Positions 1 to 6,347 are shown, counted from the first letter of the stretch. The stretch: 7,324 nucleotides of DNA from an uncultured Verrucomicrobiota bacterium (GCA_946481225.1 CAMLNJ010000143.1:1-7324), one strand, 5' to 3'. Numbers and translations are program-made. The notes: a model not told the origin generated them from the sequence alone.

Positions 1-150
1 CGTTTCCTCCTCTTGGAGCTTCCGCACCGCGGGGTTATCCATGCGCCAGGTGGCCATGATATCCTTTTCTCCTTCTCCGGGCGTGGAGCGCGTGGCGCAT
101 CCGGCCAGAACGAGCGGGGAGAGAAAGGCCGCGATTTTAACGAAGTGCAT
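1..150 (-). CDS. Putative small lipoprotein, N-terminal part (cut by window edge)
   Basis: Reading the minus strand from an ATG at 150-148 gives 50 codons with no stop up to the window edge. The product starts MHFVKIAAFLSPLVLAGC: a Lys in the n-region, a hydrophobic core and a lipobox LAGC with the lipidated Cys at residue 18. This is a classic type II signal peptide, so the mature protein should be anchored to a membrane and face the periplasm. After the Cys come a short Ser/Thr/Gly/Glu linker and a charged segment (WRMDNPAVRKLQEEE) that may be the start of a helix. No family can be named from this fragment. The gene lies 65 bp downstream of the zinc protease on the same strand, so the two may be co-transcribed. 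The only purine-rich stretch (GGAGGA) is about 18 nt upstream of the ATG, too far for a standard Shine-Dalgarno site. Confidence 0.72.
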   Translation of the reverse strand, partial: MHFVKIAAFLSPLVLAGCATRSTPGEGEKDIMATWRMDNPAVRKLQEEET

Positions 151-215
151 GCAGGGGCGTGTGTTTCGTCCTCCGCCGCCCGGGATTGTTCCGGTGCGTT
201 GGTCGGAAACAAGCC

Positions 216-1703
216 CTACCACGGGAGGTGTTCCGTTTGCATTCGGAAACGCCACGTCAGCGCGCCGACGTCGGGCTGAAGTTTTTTATCGAAACCGAAA
301 CGCAAACGTTGTGTCGACGTGCCGCCGTTCACATGAAGCGCGACCAGCGCCAAGTGATACTCCTGCGGCCACAGGGCGCCGAGCTGGATGGCGAAGGCGC
401 CGTCCCTCACCCCGACAGGATAGGTTTCGGCGTGATGATCGGTTTTGTTACGGACAGGATAAACATACGCGACGACCGCGTAAGGGGCGATGTCGCCACG
501 GACTTTGCCCGCGAGATGAAGAGCACCGCGGACATTCGAAAATTCTACATCCTCGAATCCGCCCCCCGTGTTTTTCCACCGCCCGTGATTCGATCCCGTG
601 AAAAGCGGGTGCGCCGCCAGCCATAGCGCGGAAGCGCGGCTCAAGAGGGTCGGATCTCCGCCGCCCCATATCTCCTGTCGATAGGTGTGGTTTCCGCCTC
701 CCATGAGCGAGGTGCCCCAGCTCTGTTCCGCCCGACTGCCCGCATCGTGCGGAAGACCCAAGCCGTGGCCGAGCTCGTGGGCGATGCCGCCCAGATACCA
801 GCTGTTGAATTTGGCCACCGTTTGCTCCAACCGCGGAGAATAATGTTCCGTATAGACGATCCGCCGATTCGTCTGGGTGAGCAGGAGCGGATCAAGCAGC
901 TCGCAGTCGGCCGCGTGACACAGGCCGGAACGCTGACTGTTTCCCCAGGCGCCGTAATAAGGCGCGTGAAACACATAGCGGCCGTCCGGCTCCTTGCGGC
1001 AGAGCCCGTGGATCACGAGCACGTGCTCGCGGTCCATATCGACGATGCCTTTGAGCGCCGCGCGAATCTCCCGCGTGGGCGTTTTGCCGTCTTCGTAACT
1101 GTAGCGACTCGCGGGGTTTCTGCCTCGGACCATGTGCAGCACAAGGCGGCCGTCCTTCCGCTCCAAAGGCAGACCACCGGTTTCCACTCCAAGTCGCGCC
1201 AGCCCGTCGCGGTAAAAATCGCTCACGTCGGTCATCACTCGATCGAGCCGCTCGGCGTAATCGGGGAGGGGGTCGCGATCTTGCGGATAAAAATAGACCA
1301 CGCGCAGCAGATTGCGCGCGTCGCGATGTCCGTCGTGATAAGCCGCGATGGTGGGTTGGACGGAGGCGAGCAACTCGCGGCCGGCCGGATTGTCCGCAAG
1401 GGAAGGGGCGGATCCGGGCGAAGGAGGGCCGACGTTTGTGGCCGGCGATTCAGGCATGCCCGCCACCGTGGCGTCGGCCTCGATCTTGGCGCGGATCCTG
1501 GCCAGGGCCTTCTCGAACGTGTCCGGGCTGTTCCAGCCAAGGGGAGAGGCCGGCGATTCGACGCGAAAATCAGCCGCGGATGCCGGAGTGACGAAGAAGA
1601 AGAGCGAGGCGGAAAAGAAGACGAGCGAACGGTGCCTTAGGGTGTGTCTGGGAAAGAATTCAGACCATCGCTGGCGCTCTGCGAGTGGAGGGAGAAAGGG
1701 CAC
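216..1703 (-). CDS. Secreted metzincin-like zinc metalloprotease (start uncertain)
   Basis: The frame ends at a TAG at 218-216. Numbered from the GTG at 1703, residues 309-319 read HELGHGLGLPH, the HExxHxxGxxH zinc site of metzincins: three His ligands and the catalytic Glu310. SLMG at 332-335 is a plausible Met-turn. The segment before the site (about 90-305) looks like a catalytic N-subdomain with several Cys. The C-terminal ~120 residues are beta-rich (AVVAYVYPV, EYHLALVALHVNG) and may form a sandwich domain. A Sec signal peptide, SLVFFSASLFFFVTPASA, is cleaved near residues 43/44, so the enzyme is exported. The start is unclear: the signal peptide begins right at the edge of the palindromic element (1640) and no ATG lies nearby. 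In-frame options are GTG 1703 (43-residue signal peptide; listed here) and ATG 1868, both upstream of that junction, neither with a Shine-Dalgarno site. The gene may be inactivated or mis-started. Substrate unknown. Confidence 0.8.
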   Translation of the reverse strand: MPFLPPLAERQRWSEFFPRHTLRHRSLVFFSASLFFFVTPASAADFRVESPASPLGWNSPDTFEKALARIRAKIEADATVAGMPESPATNVGPPSPGSAPSLADNPAGRELLASVQPTIAAYHDGHRDARNLLRVVYFYPQDRDPLPDYAERLDRVMTDVSDFYRDGLARLGVETGGLPLERKDGRLVLHMVRGRNPASRYSYEDGKTPTREIRAALKGIVDMDREHVLVIHGLCRKEPDGRYVFHAPYYGAWGNSQRSGLCHAADCELLDPLLLTQTNRRIVYTEHYSPRLEQTVAKFNSWYLGGIAHELGHGLGLPHDAGSRAEQSWGTSLMGGGNHTYRQEIWGGGDPTLLSRASALWLAAHPLFTGSNHGRWKNTGGGFEDVEFSNVRGALHLAGKVRGDIAPYAVVAYVYPVRNKTDHHAETYPVGVRDGAFAIQLGALWPQEYHLALVALHVNGGTSTQRLRFGFDKKLQPDVGALTWRFRMQTEHLPW

Positions 1704-1817
1704 TGGGCCGGCGTTGACCTCGGCGGCACGACCCGCTGGGTCGCCTCCGCCTCGGTCGCCTTGGCCGAGCACCCATTCTCCTCTCACGCTGGCCCGACTT
1801 CTTTCCCAGACACACCC
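1640..1817. mobile_element. MITE-like palindromic element with 19-bp perfect terminal inverted repeats
   Basis: Positions 1640-1658 (GGGTGTGTCTGGGAAAGAA) are the exact reverse complement of 1799-1817. Similarity continues inwards: 1691-1709 matches the complement of 1763-1781 at 15 of 19 positions (GGAGAA, GGG, CT and GGCC shared). The centre, 1730-1742, is a GACCC-GCT-GGGTC hairpin. The whole 178 bp can therefore fold into one long imperfect hairpin, with an extra ~14 nt in the left arm around 1667-1680. Small size, terminal inverted repeats, palindromic interior and no transposase fit a non-autonomous mobile element or a large REP/BIME-like unit. No clean target duplication is visible: the flanks in gene orientation are CGCCTGG and TAAGGCACC. 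It sits between the 339-residue gene and the protease, abutting the protease signal peptide. Copy number elsewhere cannot be seen from here. Confidence 0.7.
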
Positions 1818-1878
1818 CAGGCGACGATCACGAGGAAAGCCAAGCATGGGAATGCGAAGGAGGCGCATCGAGGACGGC

Positions 1879-2898
1879 TCAGCGGCCGAAGCGCCACCAA
1901 GGGCGTTTGGCGGCGGGGGCGGGGTTGGCGACGGATGCGGCGGCGGGGACTTGATTCGCCGCGATCTTCCGGTCCGTAACCGCTCCGGGGATTCCCTTTT
2001 CGTCGCACGGCACCCAGCAGTAGACGCGGCGCGGCGGCGCCGTGAGCGCATCTTCGAAGCGCATCGCCTGCCAGTTCACTCCGCCCGGGCCGTTCATCGT
2101 GTCGTTGTTCTTAACGACTTCGCCGTTCTTGAGAATGTAGAGCGAGGCGTTGCGCAAAAAGCCGGACACCGCCTGCGGCTCGAATCGATCCTTGGGGAAC
2201 ACCGCCTCGTGATCCGGCGTCTCGAGCTGGGCGTTGCCCACGGTATCCATCACGAGCCATTCGGCGTTGAGGTTGAAAAGTCGCACGTTCGACAAGAGGT
2301 CGAGGGCCGGCAGTTCATGGCGCGCGTGGTGGTCGAGGGAATCGCGCAGCGTGCCTGCGTTCGCAACGACCTCGCCGCCCGGGTTGAAGTAACAGATCGC
2401 TTCCGGGTGCAGGAGGGCGCGACGGGAGAGCGCGAGGAGAAATTCGAGTTCGTGGCGTGGATCGCGGTCGGCCGGGAAGACCTTGGCGTCCGGCCCGGCT
2501 CCAAGCACGTAGCTGAGGCGCAGGCGCAGGAAGGCGCCGTGGGTGGGCACCGATTCCTTTGCCTCAGGCCAATGCCATGCCTGCTGCACCGCGCGTTCGA
2601 GGTTCCCCGGGAATGTATGCGGTCCAAAGTGGCCCATGCTCCAGGAGGCGAAAAGCATCGGTTCCGTCTTGGGATCCCCCATGGCGTCGGGCCACGCGCG
2701 CGGAACCGTGTCGAGGCTGACGTAGCCGTTCACCTCGGGGCGATAGGCGATGACGGCGTTTTCGCCGGAGATCGCCCATTCGTCCGCGGCGGGGTTTTCC
2801 TTGAGAAACGGATGCTCGGCAAAAAACGACCTCAGCTCGGAAAGCGTGATCGGGGACCGGCTGAGCACGACGACCCCTTGCGGAAAGAAGCCTTTCAT
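1879..2898 (-). CDS. Conserved-looking protein of unknown function, 339 aa
   Basis: ATG at 2898-2896 and TGA at 1881-1879 give 339 residues with no signal peptide, so probably cytoplasmic. I do not recognise the family with confidence. It has an N-terminal alpha/beta-looking part (VVVLSRSPITLSELRSFF, 9-26), a central segment with SMGHFGPHTFPG (87-98), THGAFLRLRLSYVLG (119-133), an acidic helix ELEFLLALSRRALLHPEAI (150-168) and CYFNPGGEV (169-177). The combination resembles DUF4261-type proteins, but this is from memory and weak. The end is distinctive: an Ala/Pro-rich linker (about 313-330) followed by the basic-aromatic tail KRPWWRFGR. That layout often marks a short docking or membrane-contacting tail. 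The gene is transcribed divergently from the nucleotidyltransferase and lies upstream of the protease. The base composition before the ATG (CCTCCCGTG) offers no Shine-Dalgarno sequence. Confidence 0.82.
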   Translation of the reverse strand: MKGFFPQGVVVLSRSPITLSELRSFFAEHPFLKENPAADEWAISGENAVIAYRPEVNGYVSLDTVPRAWPDAMGDPKTEPMLFASWSMGHFGPHTFPGNLERAVQQAWHWPEAKESVPTHGAFLRLRLSYVLGAGPDAKVFPADRDPRHELEFLLALSRRALLHPEAICYFNPGGEVVANAGTLRDSLDHHARHELPALDLLSNVRLFNLNAEWLVMDTVGNAQLETPDHEAVFPKDRFEPQAVSGFLRNASLYILKNGEVVKNNDTMNGPGGVNWQAMRFEDALTAPPRRVYCWVPCDEKGIPGAVTDRKIAANQVPAAASVANPAPAAKRPWWRFGR

Positions 2899-3026
2899 CA
2901 CGGGAGGTTTTAGACACGGCGGCGAACTGGCAATCGTCGGATGGTGGTTGGGGAAACGAGTTTTCGGGGAGGCCGTGGTTCGGGCAGCGGAGGGTAGGGA
3001 GAAAAGAACGGTTGAGAAAATCCGGG

Positions 3027-3045
3027 GCCCGGCTCGAAGCCGGGC
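3027..3045. other. Perfect 8-bp hairpin in divergent intergenic region
   Basis: GCCCGGCT (3027-3034), loop CGA and AGCCGGGC (3038-3045) form a perfect, very GC-rich stem-loop. It lies between two divergently transcribed genes, where a terminator is not expected. On the minus strand it is followed shortly by GGATTTTC, which has only a four-T run. It could be an operator-like palindrome, an mRNA leader structure 46 nt ahead of the nucleotidyltransferase ATG, or a REP-like short repeat. Confidence 0.45.
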
Positions 3046-3090
3046 GCGGAGTTGCCAGCGCCGTAGGGCGTGTTTCACCCTCGGTGCTCT

Positions 3091-3996
3091 ATGACGCTCA
3101 CTCTCGTTGTCCTGGCCGCCGGCATGGGCTCCCGCTACGGCGGGCTGAAGCAGATCGACCCGATGGGGCCGAGCGGCGAGACGGTGCTCGACTACACGGT
3201 GCATGATGCGGTGCGGGCGGGCTTCGGTCGGGTGCTCTTTATCATCCGCCGGGATTTTGCGGACGCGTTTCGCACTTCGGTGGGCGGACGCTTCACGGGA
3301 AAGATCCAGGTCGATTATGCATTTCAGCAGCTCGACATGCTGCCGGAGGGTTTCGCGGTGCCGGAGGGACGCGAGAAGCCATGGGGCACGGGACACGCGG
3401 TGTGGTGCGCGCGCGAGTCGCTGCACGGCCCTTTCGCGGTGGTGAATGCCGACGATTTCTATGGAGCGGGCTCGTTGCGCGAGCTGGCGGAGTTTTTGCG
3501 CGGAGATGGTGCGACGGCGGAGCAGGCTGGGGCGGGGCTCGGCGTTCCCAGCTATGCGATGGTGGGGTTTCCGCTCGGGAACACGCTTTCGGAGAACGGA
3601 GCGGTGTCGCGCGGCGTGTGCGCGGTCGGCGCCGACGGATTCTTGCGCAACATCGAGGAGCATACGGGCATACTCGCGAGCGATGTAGGCGCGGGTCGGC
3701 GCTACGATCCGGCGACGCCGGTCTCGATGAATTGCTGGGGCTTTGATGCGAAGGCGTTTTTGCCGCAGCTCGATGCGGCTTGGCGGGAGTTTGTCGCGAT
3801 GCGGGGCAAGGAACCGAAGGCGGAGTTTTATCTGCCTGCGGCGGTGAACGGCCTCGTGCAGGCGGGGGCGGCGCGGGTGAAGGTGCTGCCGACCGCGGAC
3901 AACTGGTTCGGTGTGACCTACCGCGAGGATAAGCCGCACGTGCAGGCGGCGCTGGCGGCTCTGGTGGCGAACGGGACCTACTCGTCGCCGCTGTGA
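3091..3996 (+). CDS. Sugar-nucleotide-type nucleotidyltransferase (NTP_transferase fold), 301 aa
   Basis: The protein starts MTLTLVVLAAGMGSRYGGLK. Residues 8-20 form the glycine-rich nucleotide-binding signature of sugar-1-phosphate nucleotidyltransferases (LAAGxGxR followed by Lys20). GTGHAV (99-104) matches the base-contacting loop, and VNADDFYG (118-125) carries the Mg2+-binding Asp of the active site. MNCWGFD (213-219), EFYLPAAVN (245-253) and WFGVTYRED (272-280) complete a pattern seen in complete members. The family transfers a nucleotidyl group from NTP to a sugar phosphate, releasing pyrophosphate; the sugar and nucleotide cannot be told from sequence alone. The fold is complete and cytoplasmic. 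A GTG 21 nt upstream (3070) is an alternative start, but ATG 3091 puts the first beta strand at the usual distance from the N-terminus. It faces away from the 339-aa gene and is followed by a PIG-L deacetylase gene 254 bp downstream. Confidence 0.9.
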   Translation: MTLTLVVLAAGMGSRYGGLKQIDPMGPSGETVLDYTVHDAVRAGFGRVLFIIRRDFADAFRTSVGGRFTGKIQVDYAFQQLDMLPEGFAVPEGREKPWGTGHAVWCARESLHGPFAVVNADDFYGAGSLRELAEFLRGDGATAEQAGAGLGVPSYAMVGFPLGNTLSENGAVSRGVCAVGADGFLRNIEEHTGILASDVGAGRRYDPATPVSMNCWGFDAKAFLPQLDAAWREFVAMRGKEPKAEFYLPAAVNGLVQAGAARVKVLPTADNWFGVTYREDKPHVQAALAALVANGTYSSPL

Positions 3997-4005
3997 GGAA
4001 CGGAT

Positions 4006-4208
4006 TTTAACGCAGAGACGCAGAGGCGCGGAGAGCAGGGACGGAAAAAGCGCGCTCCACGCCGGGGGGACTTTGAATTTTACTCGGGATCGGCTTCGGC
4101 GGTTTCGAATAATCGGGCGCTGCATACACGGAGCGGAGCCCATTTCCGCCGCTTGCACGCCCGGCTCTTTCGTTCGCGGCCTCCGCGACTGTGCGCCTTT
4201 GCGTTAAA
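4006..4208. repeat. Inverted pair of TTTAACGCA-type intergenic repeats
   Basis: The left arm, 4006-4033, matches the reverse complement of 4181-4208 at 24 of 28 positions: TTTAACGCA and CGCGGAG are exact at the ends, with AG and CGCA shared between. The left arm is itself three 8-bp units: ACGCAGAG, ACGCAGAG and GCGCGGAG (4010-4033). About 147 bp separate the arms and show no convincing gene. The left arm starts 9 bp after the nucleotidyltransferase stop codon; the right arm ends about 40 bp before the deacetylase ATG. Similar ACGCAGAGACGCAGAG sequences are, as I recall, common between genes in Verrucomicrobiota, which suggests a dispersed repeat rather than a site specific to these genes. 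A T-rich run follows the right arm (4207-4240). Confidence 0.65.
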
Positions 4209-4250
4209 TTTTTCCGGCTTTTTTGCGTTTTTCGCGTTTTAAGTCGGGGC

Positions 4251-5111
4251 ATGAGTTCGTGGACTTTTTCCCATCCCAAGGCGGACGTGTATGTGCCCTC
4301 GGGCGGCGACGCGGCGGCGGCGCTGGCGCGGGTGACGCACCTTTGCGTCGCGGCGCATCAGGACGACATCGAGATCCTGGCTTATGACGGGATCTGCGAC
4401 TGCCTCGACTCTCCGGAAAAAAAGGCCTTCGGCGGCGTGGTGGTGACGAACGGCGCGGGATCGCCGCGGACGGGGGCGTATTCGAACTTTACCGACGAGC
4501 AGATGCAGGCGACCCGACGCGAGGAACAGCGCGCGGCGGCGCGGATCGGCGGCTACGCGATCCAGATCCAGCTGGCGCATCCCAGCGCGGAGGTGAAGCG
4601 GCCGGGGCACGCGGGGGTGGCGGCGGATTTGACGGCTATTTTCGGCGGTTGCGAACCGGAGGTCGTTTATCTGCACCAGCCGGCGGACAAGCATGACACG
4701 CACGTGGCGGTGTTTTTGCGTTGTTTGGAGGCGCTGCGGGCGCTGCCGGCGGAGCGACGGCCGCGGCGCGTGATCGGCGCGGAGGTATGGCGCGATCTTG
4801 ATTGGCTGGTGGACGCGGACAAGGTGGCGCTCGACAGCGGGCGTAGGCCGGAGCTGGCGGCGGAATTGCTCAAGGCTTTCGATTCGCAGGTGACCGGTGG
4901 GAAACGCTACGACCTCGCGGCGCTGGGGCGAAGGCTGGCGCACGCGACCTTCCACACCTCGCATGCGACGGATCGGCTCGCGGGCATCACGTGGGCGATG
5001 GATTTGACTCCGCTCGTGGCGGACCCGACGCGGGATGTCGCGGACTTTACGCTGGCACACATCGATCGGTTGCGGGCCGACGTGGCGGAGCGGCTGGCGC
5101 GGTTTCGGTGA
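4251..5111 (+). CDS. PIG-L family zinc deacetylase, 286 aa
   Basis: Residues 35-41 read AHQDDIE, the zinc- and catalysis-bearing motif of the PIG-L/LmbE family (usually HPDDE: His ligand, catalytic Asp, Asp ligand). KHDTHV (147-152) supplies the third ligand, probably His151. RREEQRAAARIGG (89-101) is the typical helix after the second strand, and VVVTNGAGSP (63-72) the Rossmann-like strand and loop. Members remove the acetyl group from N-acetylglucosamine-type substrates, such as GlcNAc-PI, mycothiol and bacillithiol precursors, or free amino sugars and antibiotics. There is no signal peptide, so it should act in the cytoplasm, and the substrate is unknown. The length is usual for a single-domain member. 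ATG 4251 was chosen because upstream codons run through the repeat and low-complexity T-rich sequence. The upstream neighbour is a sugar nucleotidyltransferase, consistent with, but not proof of, amino-sugar metabolism. Confidence 0.9.
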   Translation: MSSWTFSHPKADVYVPSGGDAAAALARVTHLCVAAHQDDIEILAYDGICDCLDSPEKKAFGGVVVTNGAGSPRTGAYSNFTDEQMQATRREEQRAAARIGGYAIQIQLAHPSAEVKRPGHAGVAADLTAIFGGCEPEVVYLHQPADKHDTHVAVFLRCLEALRALPAERRPRRVIGAEVWRDLDWLVDADKVALDSGRRPELAAELLKAFDSQVTGGKRYDLAALGRRLAHATFHTSHATDRLAGITWAMDLTPLVADPTRDVADFTLAHIDRLRADVAERLARFR

Positions 5112-5125
5112 GGCGGCAGGGCGGA

Positions 5126-5180
5126 GTTTTAACCGCGGATCGCGCGGATGGGCGCGGATGCCGATCCGTGGGATCCGTGG
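5126..5180. repeat. CGCGGAT/GATCCGTGG intergenic repeat module
   Basis: After GTTTTAACC come three GCGGAT units (5135-5140, 5144-5149, 5154-5159), then two exact tandem copies of GATCCGTGG (5163-5171, 5172-5180). ATCCG is the complement of CGGAT, so the two halves can pair with each other as a hairpin. The module starts about 14 bp after the deacetylase stop codon. Its opening TTTTAAC-GC matches the start of the repeat found after the nucleotidyltransferase gene. It looks like a dispersed intergenic repeat; whether it acts in transcript ends or mRNA stability cannot be told. Confidence 0.6.
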
Positions 5181-5256
5181 TGAAGATGGAGAAAGGGAAC
5201 GGGCGCAAAGCGGGTTGGCGTTTGCCATTACGGGCCGGGCCGCTTTGTGAGGGGCA

Positions 5257-6123
5257 ATGAATGCCGTGAAACGCATGTGGATCGTGGTGCTTGGGATCGG
5301 CGCGATGGTGGCGGCGGCGCGCGGCGCCGAATTGGCGTGGGTGGAGTTGGTGACGAGCGCCGCACCGGAGCAGGCGGCGGTTTTCTACGAGAGAACCTTT
5401 GGCTGGACGACCGAGCGGAGCGGGCAGGGGGCGTGGGATCCGGTGAGGTTCTCGCGCGGCGGGCGCGTGGTCGCCGGCGTTTCCCATCGGGCGGGCGAAC
5501 GCCTGGCCAGGGCGCGCGGGCGCTGGGTCGCCTATTTTGCCACGTCCGATTTTGCCGTGGTGGAAAAGGCGACTTTGGCGGAGGGCGGGGTGGTGTTGGC
5601 GGCCGAGCATTCCGGGGCGGCGCCGGGCGCCCGACAGGCGCTTCTGGCGGACGGGCAGAATGCGGTTTTCGGGGTGATCGTGCGCGGCGCGGGGACGATG
5701 GAGCCGGGGCGCGGTTTCTGGCCGGTGATGCTGGCCACGGACACGCCGGCGGCGGCGAAGTTTTATCGGCAGGTTTGGGGCGGGGATGTGCGTCAGGAGG
5801 CGCGCACGCCGATTTTTCCGGGGGACTTTTTGCTGACGGACGGCGAGCGGGCCTGGGCGGGGGTGCAGCCGGCCAGCGTGGGCGGGCGCGCGGGGTGGCT
5901 GGTTCTGATCGGGGTGGCCGACATCGACGCGACCGTGAAGGTGGCGCGACGTGAAGGCGCGCGCGTGTGGAGGGAGCCTGTCGTGGACCTGATCGGAGGC
6001 CGCGTGGCGGTGTTATCGGATCCGATGGGCGTGGTCTTCGGTCTCTATGAGACGCTGCCGGTAAAGCCGGCGAGGGCGGAGACGTCGGGCGAGACGTTCG
6101 AGGTGGAGGGACTTTCCAAATGA
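5257..6123 (+). CDS. Exported protein with two VOC (glyoxalase-fold) domains, 288 aa
   Basis: The N-terminus, MNAVKRMWIVVLGIGAMVAAARGA, is a Sec signal peptide likely cut after residue 24 (ARGA). Two similar halves follow: LAWVELVTSAAPEQAAVFY with FGW (26-50) opens domain 1, and FWPVMLATDTPAAAKFY (154-170) opens domain 2, which ends SDPMGVVFGLYE (254-265). This beta-alpha-beta layout with xFY and FGW matches tandem VOC proteins of the 'related to lactoylglutathione lyase' type (COG3324-like). The usual metal-binding His/Glu positions are not evident, so an active glyoxalase should not be assumed; binding of a small ligand or antibiotic is equally possible. Export is unusual for this fold. GAGGGG at 5249-5254 is a close ribosome site for ATG 5257. 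Its stop overlaps the next gene's start (ATGA), so the two are probably translated together. Confidence 0.85.
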   Translation: MNAVKRMWIVVLGIGAMVAAARGAELAWVELVTSAAPEQAAVFYERTFGWTTERSGQGAWDPVRFSRGGRVVAGVSHRAGERLARARGRWVAYFATSDFAVVEKATLAEGGVVLAAEHSGAAPGARQALLADGQNAVFGVIVRGAGTMEPGRGFWPVMLATDTPAAAKFYRQVWGGDVRQEARTPIFPGDFLLTDGERAWAGVQPASVGGRAGWLVLIGVADIDATVKVARREGARVWREPVVDLIGGRVAVLSDPMGVVFGLYETLPVKPARAETSGETFEVEGLSK

Positions 6124-6347
6124 AGACGAATAGCAGGCCGGGGATCGGCGACTTTGGCGGCGTGGCGCTGGTATTGATCGGTGCGTTGCTGCTTTTGGGG
6201 TGCGCCACGGGCGGCGGAGCGGCCGGGGCAAGTGCTAAGGCCGCGCCGGCGGCGGCCGGGCTGGCGGAGCGGGACTTTTACGCCGAGTGGTATGACTCGA
6301 CGGCGGTTGTGCTGCCGCCTCCGCCGGCGGAGAAGGCGCGGCGCTGA
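6120..6347 (+). CDS. Small putative lipoprotein, 75 aa
   Basis: The ATG overlaps the stop codon of the VOC gene (ATGA, 6120-6123) and has a good Shine-Dalgarno site, GGAGGG at 6105-6110, nine bases upstream. The product carries a hydrophobic stretch, VALVLIGALLLLGC (15-28), ending in a lipobox with the lipidated Cys at residue 28. The rest is an Ala/Gly-rich linker (29-47) and a short C-terminal part, DFYAEWYDSTAVVLPPPP (52-69), rich in aromatic residues and ending in a Pro run. No known domain is visible, and the mature part (about 48 residues) is too small for an enzyme. The coupling suggests it works with, or anchors, the exported VOC protein. The n-region has two Asp/Glu-poor basic residues (Lys2, Arg6), as expected for export. 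Confidence 0.78.
   Translation: MKTNSRPGIGDFGGVALVLIGALLLLGCATGGGAAGASAKAAPAAAGLAERDFYAEWYDSTAVVLPPPPAEKARR

Noticed and set aside
1644..1979. Plus-strand open frame of 111 codons starting inside the palindromic element
   Set aside because: It reads through one arm of the palindrome and then antisense to two minus-strand genes and their junction. It has no ribosome site or recognisable domain. Copies of the element could lead to it being annotated repeatedly as a hypothetical protein.
1348..2913. Plus-strand open frame of 521 codons
   Set aside because: It is antisense to the protease and the 339-residue gene, Arg/Val/Gly-rich and low in domain-like signal, as expected from a high-GC shadow frame.
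4010..4033. CRISPR-like short tandem units
   Set aside because: Three adjacent 8-bp units without spacers, and no cas genes; this is a simple tandem repeat.
2899..4158. N-terminal extension of the 339-residue minus-strand gene
   Set aside because: The upstream frame runs antisense through the nucleotidyltransferase and is Arg/His-rich. The domain-like sequence begins at the ATG at 2898.
4239..5276. Minus-strand open frame of 345 codons
   Set aside because: It lies opposite the PIG-L deacetylase, which has clear catalytic motifs. The product is Arg/His/Pro-rich with no recognisable motif.
5228..6208. Minus-strand open frame of 326 codons
   Set aside because: Extreme Pro/Arg/Ser composition opposite the tandem-VOC gene; a shadow of GC-rich codons.
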